Position numbers and translations under genes: made by a program. Below the pieces are notes generated by a model. The model was not told the origin of the DNA, ran no database searches, and saw nothing but the letters and a program-made list of their open reading frames with translations. Shown piece by piece: positions 21,158-29,270 of a stretch of 64,000 bases of DNA (the stretch's first letter is position 1; each line of letters begins with the position of its first letter). The stretch is from assembly GCA_964035015.1 (NCBI GenBank), contig CAXIUP010000095.1:18501-82500 (forward strand). Direction: 5' to 3'. The DNA is from Corallium rubrum. Lineage: Eukaryota > Cnidaria > Anthozoa > Scleralcyonacea > Coralliidae.

Positions 21158-21724
21158 GATACGCTCTGTACGTCTATGTGCCCCACAAGTGTTGACCATC
21201 AGTAGGGTAATTGGGTAAAGTGTATAAATGAATTTTTAGTTCCTATTACTTATATAAGTCAAGTACCTTTTAATAATAACTATCTTCGGAAATCAGTCGG
21301 AGAGCTATCGGTATTAATACGGATAAATAATAAGTAATATTGGGCATTTCACTCGATTACATAGCGTGTACTAAGGATTTTGGGTGAAGGAAAATTCGAG
21401 TGTAGAATATATACATTTTAAGACCAAACCGGGACCAGTTGCGAAAAATGCAACTACACAGGCCTTCCGGCAGGAATTGAACCCATGCAAGGTCGTGGGT
21501 TCAATTCCTGCCGGAAGGCCTGTGTAGTTGCATTTTTCGCAACTGGTCCCGGTTTGGTCTTAAAATGTATATATTCTACACTCGAATTTGCCTTCACCCA
21601 AAATCCTTAGTACACGCTATGTAATCGAGTGAAATGCCCAATATTACTTATAATATACCCAATTCTCTCCTGGCATTACCACCTTATTATATATACAGAA
21701 CTCGCGATCAAGCTCTCGGCAACG

Positions 21725-21796
21725 CCATCCGTGGCTCAGTGGTCAGAGCATTGCACTAGAATCGCAAGGTCGTGGGTTCAATTCCTGCCGGAAGGC
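21725..21796 (+). repeat. tRNA-like head of SINE (copy 1)
   Basis: Folds as a cloverleaf: A-box TGGCTCAGTGGTCAGAGCA, anticodon loop CTAGAAT (AGA at the anticodon position), B-box GGTTCAATTCC and a 7-bp acceptor with one mismatch. It continues directly into the SINE body, so it is not a functional tRNA gene. Confidence 0.75.
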
Positions 21797-22001
21797 CTGT
21801 GTAGTTGCATTTTTCGCAACTGGTCCCGGTTTGGTCTTAAAATGTATATATTCTACACTCAGATTTTCCTTCACCCAAAATCCTTAGTACACGCTATGTA
21901 ATCGAGTGAAATGCCCAATATTACTTATAATATACCCAATTCTCTCCTGAAATTACCACCTTATTATATATACAGAACTCGCAATCAAGCTCTCGGCAAC
22001 G

Positions 22002-22073
22002 CCCTCCGTGGCTCAGTGGTCAGAGCATTGCACTAGAATCGCAAGGTCGTGGGTTCAATTCCTGCCGGAAGGC
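22002..22073 (+). repeat. tRNA-like head of SINE (copy 2)
   Basis: Same cloverleaf as the head at 21725, with C in place of A at the fourth base of the 5' acceptor strand. Confidence 0.75.
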
Positions 22074-22379
22074 CTGTGTAGTTGCATTTTTCGCAACTGG
22101 TCCCGGTTTGGTCTTAAAATGTATATATTCTACACTCAAATTTTCCTTCACCCAAAATCCTTAGTACGGATAAATAATAGTCGGTTATGACGTAGTGAAA
22201 ACCAGGGGGTTGAGTGACAGCTAGGGTTTAGGGGATTGGATAAAACTTAGGGTTAGGAGGTCCCACAGGAGCCTGAGAATGAATAAATAATAAGTTGAAT
22301 ATTTAATGAGGCGGCATCCCTTTGAACTTCAGAGTGAGGGTTATTACTACTTCAAGCATTACAGTAACATTTAAATTTT

Positions 22380-22535
22380 ATAAGTCCGACGCTCTGTCTG
22401 TTGAGCTACAAAAAGTAGTTGCCTTTGGGCTACAAAAAGAAGAGCAAGTTGGCCTTTTAGTTATGTTAGTAGTGTATAGGTAGAGCATCAGACTAGTAAA
22501 CCGAAGGCCGCAGGTTAGAATCCCAGCTGCGGTCA
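22380..22535 (+). mobile_element. Degenerate tRNA-like SINE pieces
   Basis: A-box-like GTAGCTCAACAGACAGAGCG occurs on the minus strand at 22380-22410. A plus-strand head with GGTAGAGCATCAGACTAG and a B-box-like GGTTAGAATCC lies at 22478-22525. Neither folds cleanly as a tRNA. Confidence 0.45.
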
Positions 22536-22750
22536 AGTGTGGTTTTTCTCTACTTGTTCAGTATAGTTTGTTCACATGGAGTAGCACCTGACTTTACTAG
22601 AGCGTTGGCAAAGAGAATTAAAGATTGTGAGCTGATCAATTTGAAAGCAAGTACATGCCTTATCTTTCAATTCGTAGGCAATGTCGCCTTGCGTTATTGC
22701 ACGTCAGAAGTGGCTAAAAACCCATCATAATTTCTCAGCAATTGTAATTC

Positions 22751-23179
22751 CTACCTTAATTTCCTCCTATGTTCCTCTGCTTCCTCTAAATTGTTAATCT
22801 TTATGGTGAGATGTTCCACATCACTTCCAATTTTTGATAGTTCTTCCTTTAAACGTTCTTTTACCTTTCCTGATTCATAATCCGCGAGAAATTCCAGAAA
22901 GCTCTCAGCTGTGTAGCAATGAAGGTCAACAAGGAGGGAGCCACGATTGAAATCACCAACAACTCGATCTGCTCCACCAAGTGCAATTTCAAAGGCATCT
23001 TTTACTAGTGTTGCACAACTTGTATCGCTGTAATAAAATGCAGCCAGACCTAGTGTGGCTACTGTAACTCCAATAACTTTTGTAGCTATTCTTTCGTTGT
23101 CAGTTCTAAGACGAAAGGTAAATATTCCAAAACCGACCTCGATATCAAGTGCTCGTCCAGCCTCATTCTGCGCATCCAT
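22751..23179 (-). CDS. Membrane-associated TRADD-N-like domain protein, first exon (142 aa)
   Basis: ATG at 23179 has a good context (AAGATGG). Residues 35-50 (VIGVTVATLGLAAFYY) form one hydrophobic segment. Residues about 79-140 match the pattern I know from cnidarian TRADD-N-like domains: GSLLVDLHCYTAESFLEFL, YESGKVKERL, then LTIKINNLEEAEEHRR. In TRADD this domain recruits signalling adaptors. The stop at 22751 overlaps a possible donor (AAG/GTAGGA at 22755/22754), so the gene may continue in a downstream exon not identified here. Upstream no homologous exon was found. It lies between two TPR-CHAT genes. The domain call is from recognition without a profile search; another small alpha/beta fold is possible. 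Confidence 0.55.
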   Translation of the reverse strand: MDAQNEAGRALDIEVGFGIFTFRLRTDNERIATKVIGVTVATLGLAAFYYSDTSCATLVKDAFEIALGGADRVVGDFNRGSLLVDLHCYTAESFLEFLADYESGKVKERLKEELSKIGSDVEHLTIKINNLEEAEEHRRKLR

Positions 23180-23571
23180 CTTGACAAGCTAAGGTGAACT
23201 CCTAAAAATTATATATATTTTTAATTAAATTGAATTTTATTTATGGGCAATATAAACTGGAATTGTCTACCAGTGTTCACAGTGCTTATTTTTTATTTGT
23301 GTTCAATTTTAATAAAATCTAGTTAAGTACGAACCCACCAACCAGTGTTGCCAAAGTTTGTAATTTACAAAATTATGGCAATGATGATTTTTGCAAAGGT
23401 TCCGAGTGCTCACTTACTGCATTCCAAATAACACTAATGATCGGCATACATTTATCAGGAGCGACTGTGCAGAACATCGACGTACAGTAGATCATATTTG
23501 GTCCGATCAATACGGATATGAAACGCACGCGCTACCAAAGGAAATACCCTGTAACAACTTCGTAGCGTAGA

Positions 23572-23690
23572 ATCCCGAAAGTAGCGCCCCCCCCCCGAAA
23601 GCGGCGGCCCCGAAAGTAGCGGCAGATTTAAGATGTCTTAAAAATTTTCGAAAGTAGGGACCCCCCGTAAGCAGCGGCTCTTTTGAAGAG
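23572..23690 (+). repeat. CGAAAGTAGCGGC-type short repeats with C-run
   Basis: Four to five degenerate copies of CCCGAAAGTAGCGGC, one next to a run of ten C. The surrounding intergenic 23180-23810 shows no gene. Confidence 0.5.
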
Positions 23691-23811
23691 AGTGCTTCCG
23701 CGTTATGCAGTGAATACGATTGATGATGATAAAATGGCCTGAAAGAAAGAGGAACAAAAGGTACGCTATGCGTACATGTATCTGCGCCAAATCTTAAGAT
23801 TTTTCTTAAAC

Positions 23812-24085
23812 GATCTTACAAGATCTTTTATCAGATTTAAAACACGAGGCGATAGCCGAGTGTTTTAGATCTGATAAAACACGTACTGCGAATTTTAAAT
23901 GGCTTCAAAAGCTATCCATATAATAAACCAATTTTGAAAATTGAAGTTGTCTGAGCCACAAAATCGAAGAAAAAGTTCATCGAAAAGAGCGAGCGTGTCT
24001 CGATCACATATAGAGACACGTCATGGTCATGATTTTCCTTTGTGTTTTCCTCATGAATTATTAATGAGTTTTTGAAAAGATAATT
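23812..24085. mobile_element. MITE-like repeat, family of 508-700 and 50935-51200
   Basis: Hairpin of TTTTATCAGATTTAAAACAC with TGTTTTAGATCTGATAAAAC, then a shared tail ending CCTCATGAATTATTAATGAG. Confidence 0.6.
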
Positions 24086-24322
24086 AAAGAGAAAGTACAC
24101 GTTCTATGACCAAAATAATTTTTTATTATGACTCACAAAAACTGTGGTAGATCACACTCACCAGTTTACTATAAGTCACGTTAAAAGTACTTACCAGTTT
24201 TTGCTGCCGAGTGTCAGCGAGGCAGCACACTATTCTTGGCGTTCGTCTTGGGTTAGCTGTGTCTTTACTCGTGTTTGGTTGAAATCCATTGGATCTTTGT
24301 ACGAAAAAAACAAAACAGATTC

Positions 24323-24485
24323 GTATATTATACAATTATTGGATGAGGTTGAGCAAGATATCAAGAATTATCAAGGCCGAGGTTTGTGTTATCTGCCGAA
24401 ACCGAAGGCTGAGGTGGATAACACAAACAGAGGCCTTGATAATTCTTGTTATTATATATTCAAACTTTATTCTCGTTCGTGATTG
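24323..24485. mobile_element. Palindromic MITE (ATTATTGGATGAGGTTGAGC ends)
   Basis: Arms AGAATTATCAAGGCCGAGG and its complement around a short GAAACCGAAGGCTGAGG centre; right end degraded. Sister copy at 24790-24955; a partial one at about 25340-25390. Confidence 0.7.
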
Positions 24486-24555
24486 GCCAAAACGCCCCCG
24501 CTAATTCTCCGTATCTGGAAGCTGACGCGTTATTTCAGCTGCTGACGTGATCAGC

Positions 24556-24616
24556 GTGCGATAATACCTTGTTCTGGATCGAACTTCGATCCAAAACAAG
24601 GTATTATTGCACGCTG
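24556..24616. repeat. Perfect-stem hairpin, about 60 bp
   Basis: AATACCTTGTTCTGGATCGA pairs with TCGATCCAAAACAAGGTATT, apart from one mismatch and a short loop. Confidence 0.7.
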
Positions 24617-24694
24617 TCGAACCCAAGCCCCCAGCGCGCTCGGCAGCTTGCTAAAAATCCCGCCAAAACTAAATATTTTTGAAGAGTAAACAAA

Positions 24695-24829
24695 ATGGCT
24701 TTTAACCGGTTTCCATCGTTAAACGAAGAAGAAATTTCGACGTTGCTCTCAGAGAAAGATAGTAAAAGCACGAAGAGTATAGTTTTTGAATATATAATAA
24801 AACAATTATTGGATTCGGTTTTCGCATGA
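24695..24829 (+). pseudogene. First-exon-like fragment of a Crypton-derived (QRICH1/ZMYM-like) gene, cut by a MITE
   Basis: ATG at 24695 opens MAFNRFPSLNEEEISTLLSE, then KDSKSTKS. This resembles the start of Crypton-domesticated proteins common in corals, where a Glu-Lys-Asp-Ser-Lys-x-Thr-Lys segment is usual. From about codon 32 the sequence is the palindromic MITE (from about 24790), and the frame ends at 24829 inside it. Reading is tentative. Confidence 0.35.
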
Positions 24830-24955
24830 TATCGAGAATTATCAAGGACGAGGTTTGTGTTATCCACCTCAGCCTTCGGCTTCGGTGGATAACACAAACC
24901 TCGTCCTTGATAATTCTCGATATCATGCTCAACCTCATTCAATAATTGTTTATTA
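24790..24955. mobile_element. Palindromic MITE, near-perfect copy
   Basis: Arms contain GATATCGAGAATTATCAAGG and its reverse complement over about 70 bp, with a CCTTCGGCTTCGG loop. It interrupts the small ORF at 24695. Confidence 0.8.
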
Positions 24956-25518
24956 GCATGTACCTCGCAGGTGAATAGTGCTTTTCGCGCAATCTGATTG
25001 GTAATTCCTCTAGCTCGGGATATCAGCGGGAAAAACAAGATGGCGGCCAGTTTTGCTTTATTTACCGAGGCAGGAGATTTTGTTGATAAACAAGGGTGAT
25101 GTAGTAGAATAACGAGAAAAGTCAACAAAATTAAGTAGAAGAGTGTCCGCAGGTATGTTCTTTACAATTTTCTAGCCATTAATATATTCAAAAGTTGTAA
25201 AAACTGTTTTGTCGATAAATAATCGAGTACGCCGAGTTGCTAGCGGCCGACGGCCGTGTCTTGTTTTACTCTTGTATAAAAATACCGAAAAATATAAGAA
25301 TGTTAAACTTGTTATTTCATTTTATGAGGTATATGCTTATATCATGCGATAACCGAATTCAATAATTGTTTTATTATACAATTATAAATGTAGAAGCTTT
25401 AGAATTTTTTTTACAAAGTTAGGTAAAAATAGTAAATATTCATACCGTCTTCAGTTCGAGGTTCGCTAACTTTTTCCGCTTTCAAATACAATTTTCTCTT
25501 TCAAATACTGCTTTAAAC

Positions 25519-25636
25519 TCTAACAGCTGTATGTGTAGCTCGCTTGTTTTTTCTTGGTGGTTTTAGCGTCAACAAAACTTGCCAAATCCGCCGGATTAAT
25601 CCGCTTCTGATCTTCACTCCAATGGACGGCCGCCAT
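25519..25636 (-). CDS. Short first-exon-like ORF (38 aa), uncertain
   Basis: Starts MAAVHWSEDQKRINPADLAS and contains FVDAKTTKKKQ, which resembles the Lys/Thr/Lys segment of the fragment at 24695. Preceding in-frame sequence up to 25858 contains a CGCCTGCACGCAGG hairpin and looks repetitive. No downstream exon identified. Confidence 0.2.
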
Positions 25637-25859
25637 GTTTGTTTTGTTCAAACCGCTGGCCAGCGCGTCATAGCTACAGATAATTTTTGATATTTTGTAG
25701 GTGGCTGGTGGCAAGACATCAAGAATTGTCTGTTCAGTATTGTATAATTTTAATACGCAATAGCTTCGCAAATTCGTAGCCTGCGTGCAGGCGCTCACAA
25801 AGCAAGATTGTAGCCGAAGTAAATAATCTGAATTTAATAGCAGTTCAAATCTCGCCATT

Positions 25860-26640
25860 AGGAACTGACTCTACGGCGTCAACTTCAACGACGACGTCCT
25901 TTGAACAATAGAATTCTTTTCGAAAACCAAAGAGACTGAATAATTTTTAGTCCCTAGAGTAATCTCAACACTGTCCTCGTTCTTTCTACAACGCCACTTA
26001 GAGCATTTTCACGTCTTCAGGACGACGTCAACGGCCAAAAGAGGCCAAATTGTTGCTTGAGATTGACTTCAATACAGACACTACAATCATTTCAGCAATA
26101 CTGGTGGCGTTTTGGAAGTCATTAAACTAGCTTCAAATATCAGATATAATAGTCAGTTAATCGTACAATATCGTAAAGGTAATTATTTCTCTGGATTTAC
26201 GGAACGACTTATTTTTTTTAGGTGTATATATTTGGTGTGCCGTGTGCATGGGTTCATTTATATGTTTGCACTGCTCAGCATTCTAATCAGACGGTACTAT
26301 GACTGCGTGTGTGTATTTTGACTTATACCAATTCTGCAAAATAATCTGATGGGCTCAATGGTACATTGCTGTATAATTTTATTAAAGCTCTAGAGTTTTC
26401 GAAACATATACTAAGCACTCAGAGCAGAGGCCTGATTATTTAATATTTGTATATGAATTGTGTGTATATCCTGTCAAAACCCTGTCATGTCATGTCATGT
26501 CAAGCGATAAGTTATAGGAACTTGTAGTTTTCAATTTTATAATTAAAAAATAAAGAAGAAATGTGTAAATACTCTGTCTATTGTAATTGAATATTAAGAT
26601 TTTGAACTTTCCAGCCTCCTAGGCCTTCACAGGCAACTCT
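25860..26640. other. Intergenic, no gene seen
   Basis: AT-rich sequence with only short, non-conserved frames. A small TGTCA tandem (CATGTCATGTCATGTCA) lies at about 26482-26500. Confidence 0.5.
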
Positions 26641-26755
26641 GTGGGCTGGAGTTGGCAAACTTGGGTGGAGTAGGCAATCCCGGGTGGAGTGGGCAATTTC
26701 AGGTGGAGTGGGCAATCTTGGGTAGAGTGGGCAATTGGGTGGAGTGGCCTGAATC
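26640..26755 (+). repeat. About 20-bp tandem repeat (GGTGGAGTGGGCAAT)
   Basis: Five degenerate units of roughly 20 bp, for example TGGGTGGAGTAGGCAATC and CAGGTGGAGTGGGCAATC. Confidence 0.8.
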
Positions 26756-27310
26756 GTCTGTAGGTTTGTGCCATTTTGGAAACTTATACCGTTAGATAGA
26801 GCGTTAAATTATGTACAACCTATATGTGAATTAGAAAAAAATCGTAGAGTAGCAACAGAGAAAAATCAATTTAAACTGAGATGAGTGCCAAATATCAAAT
26901 GGAAATTATCGGCTCAAACGCAATCATATTTAAAGTATCCATGAATCGTATGTAGGTTTGTGCCATTCACGAAACTTGTACAGTTAGATAGAGCGTTAAA
27001 TTCTCTACAACATATGTGAATTAGGAAGAATCGTATAGAATACAACCCTGAAAAGTCATAGTGTTTTAGTCAAAAACTTTGTCGAAAATATAGAATTTAA
27101 CGGCTAACAGCCGTATTGGGATATATCTTCATTGCAGTTGAGCCGGATACCGCGTGTTTAAAGTATACCTCTGAATCGTCTGTATAGGTTTGTGCCATAT
27201 TTCACGAAACTTCTACAGTCAGATAGAGCGTTAAATTCTGTGCAACATGTGTGAATTATAGCAAATCGTATAGAATAGCAACGGAGAAAAATCTATTTGA
27301 ACTGAGATGA
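26749..27310 (+). repeat. Three tandem copies of an approximately 210-bp unit
   Basis: Units begin near 26749, 26941 and 27172 with ATCGTCTGTA.GGTTTGTG and share GATAGAGCGTTAAATT and GTGAATTA. The third copy is truncated. No ORF. Confidence 0.8.
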
Positions 27311-27449
27311 GCAAATATAAAATTGCGGCGCCCTGAAAGTTGGCTTGCGCGCGCAGCTAACTTTCAAACGCTTTATATTCTCTGTGTGAGTTCGTTCGTT
27401 CGTTAGGAATCAATAGTATATTTTTGACGCGACATTTTTAACGCGATAT

Positions 27450-28860
27450 TTGCTGTGCTTTGCTTTGCTTTGCTTCACTTTGCTTTGTTTTGTTTTGTTT
27501 TGCTTCGCTTCGCTGTGCTTTGCTTTGCTGTGCTTTCTTGTGCTTTGCTTTGCTGTGCTGTGCTGTGCTGTGCTTTGCTTTACCGCACAGAGTACAAACG
27601 CAGCAATTTTCAGTTCAGTGTCAAAAGCAACATTGCCAGAACTGTCCCCTTCCTTTTAATCTTAGAAAATAATTCAAAATTATTTATCTCTATCAGTGAC
27701 AGTTACCACAATAAAACTGCGTCACAGCGTGTTTGAAGATATAAGATGCTGTTTGCTGTGCTTTACTTTGCTTTGCTGCGCTTCGGCTTGCTCTGCTGTG
27801 CCTTGATGTGCTTGCTGTTTTATGCTTTGCTGTGCTGCGCTTTTCTGTGCTTTACTGTGTTTTTGTTAAAAATATGATAGCCCAGCAAATAGCTTTAATT
27901 AAGTAAAGGCATAATGAACACATAACATAATTAACACATAATTGCTTTGCTTTGCTTTGCTGTACTTTGCTTTGCTGTGCTGTGCTTTGCTTTGCTTTGC
28001 TTCGCTTTGCTTTGCTGTGCTTTGCTTCGCTTTGCTGTACTTTGCTTTGCTTCGCTTCGCTATACGCTGCGCTGTGCTGCGCTTGGCTTTACTTTGCTTT
28101 GCTTTGCTTTGGCGTGGCGTGGCGTGGCGTGGCGTGGCGTGGCGTGGCGTGGCGTGGTGTGGCGTGGCGTGGCGTGGCGTGGCGTGGCGTGGCGTGGCGT
28201 GGCGTGGCGTGGCGTGGCGTGGCGTGGCGTGGCGTGGCGTGGCGTGGCGTGGCGTGGCGTGGCGTGGCGTGGCGTGGCGTGGCGTTGTTTTGTTTCGTTT
28301 CGTTTCGTTTCGTTTCGTTTCGTTTCGTTTCGTTTCGTTTCGTTTCGTTTCGTTTCGTTTCGTTTCGTTTCGTTTCGTTTCGTTTCGTTTCGTTTCGTTT
28401 CGTTTCGTTTTGTTTTGTTTTGTTTTGCTTTGCTTTGCTTTGCTTTGCTTTGCTTTGCTTTGCTTTGCTTTGCTGTGCTGTGCTGTGCTGTGCTGTGCTT
28501 CGCTTTGCTTTGCTTTGCTTTGCTTTGCTTCGCTTTGCTTCGCTTTGCTTCGCTTTGCTGTGCTTTGTTTTGTTTTGCTTTGCTGTGCTGTGCTTCGCTT
28601 TGCCTTGCTTTGCTTTGCTTTGCTGTGCTGTACTTCGCTTCGCTTCGCTTTACTGTGCTTTATTACTTTGCTGTGCCTCTCTTCGCTGTGCTTTACTTTG
28701 CTTTGCTGTACTTTGCTTCGCCGTACGTTGCTTTGCTTTGCTTTGCTTTGCTTTGCTTTCCTTCGCTGTGCTGTGCTGTGGTTTGCAAAAATTTGCTTTG
28801 CTGTGTTGTGCTTTGGTTTCCTTTGTTTTGCTTTGCTCTGCTTTACCATACGCAGTACAG
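27450..28860 (+). repeat. Pentanucleotide arrays: TTTGC, GGCGT and TTTCG
   Basis: A tract of 5-bp periodicity. TGCTT/TGCTG variants (27450-27585, 27750-27860, 27943-28107) lead into about 36 units of GGCGT (28107-28286), then about 25 units of TTTCG (28287-28410), then back to TTTGC variants to about 28850. Pentamers without stops keep all three forward frames open, which explains long overlapping frames. The blocks are separated by unique-looking flanks shared with other family members. Confidence 0.95.
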
Positions 28861-29037
28861 ACGCAACAATTTTCACATCAGTGGTCAAAAGCAACTTTGC
28901 CAGAACTGTCCATTCCTTTTATACTTAGAAATAATCTTAGATAATAACCACATTCAAAATTATTTATCTCTATCAGTGACAATCACCACATTAACCTTTT
29001 CAATCGCTTTGTTATTGTGAGACGACTTGATCTTTTA

Positions 29038-29071
<34 letters not shown>

Positions 29072-29270
29072 GGAAGGACGTCTTGGAAAGCTATGCATGA
29101 GACTAATGTCTCGATATTACTTCGTCTGAGTTGAACACAAATTATCTACTTACATTCGGGGAAACACAGATCTCACAGAAGCTGTTCTGTCCGGAGTGGA
29201 CAAAATGCCAAAATCTAATGCTGTTCCAATGAATCGTGTTAAGTTCAGCTCACCAGAGTCTGCGAAGAAT
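28850..29270 (+). repeat. Shared 3' flank of TTTGC-repeat family (copy 1)
   Basis: Begins ACCATACGCAGTACAGACGC and includes CTAACGCCAGACGATTTTAC. Homologous flanks follow the TTTGC tracts at 35420-35850, 38430-38780, 40985-41350 and 43310-43740, and a shorter one precedes at 27586-27740. Confidence 0.85.

Larger units (their letters stand above)
21333..22164. mobile_element. tRNA-derived SINE cluster: one inverted and three direct partial copies
   Basis: Flanked by the 15-bp direct repeat TACGGATAAATAATA (21318-21332 and 22165-22179), so it entered as one unit. The left part (21341-21488) is the reverse complement of 21490-21640, with a sharp centre. Then follow tandem copies with tRNA-like heads at 21725-21796 and 22002-22073, about 277 bp apart. 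The shared body contains CAACTGGTCCCGGTTTGGTC and ends CACCCAAAATCCTTAG. Confidence 0.85.
13130..22351 (-). mobile_element. Decayed Maverick/Polinton element (9.2 kb) with terminal inverted repeats
   Basis: The ends read AGTAGTGATAACCC on the left and the complement of AGTAGTAATAACCC on the right, consistent with the 5'-AG start of Polintons. Left TIR is 13130-13619; right TIR is 21161-21332 plus 22180-22351, split by a SINE insertion. Inside are integrase, structural-protein, GRF zinc-finger and other fragments, nearly all broken. DNA polymerase B, protease and a complete packaging ATPase were not found. The 6 bases outside each end (GACGTC and TCAAGC) differ, so no target-site duplication remains. 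Polintons are virus-like DNA transposons; this copy is degenerate. Confidence 0.8.
21161..22351 (-). repeat. Right terminal inverted repeat of the Polinton, interrupted by a SINE cluster
   Basis: The inner part 21161-21332 and outer part 22180-22351 match the left TIR in reverse complement. They are separated by an 832-bp SINE cluster flanked by a 15-bp direct repeat. Confidence 0.8.

Noticed and set aside
21725-22073. Functional tRNA genes (AGA anticodon)
   Set aside because: Both lie within a repeated SINE body with no terminator after the acceptor, and a serine tRNA would need a long variable arm.
27899-29020. Overlapping 330-357 codon frames on both strands
   Set aside because: Pentanucleotide repeats without stops keep all frames open; the same happens at 34875-35673, 40352-41357 and 42921-43565.
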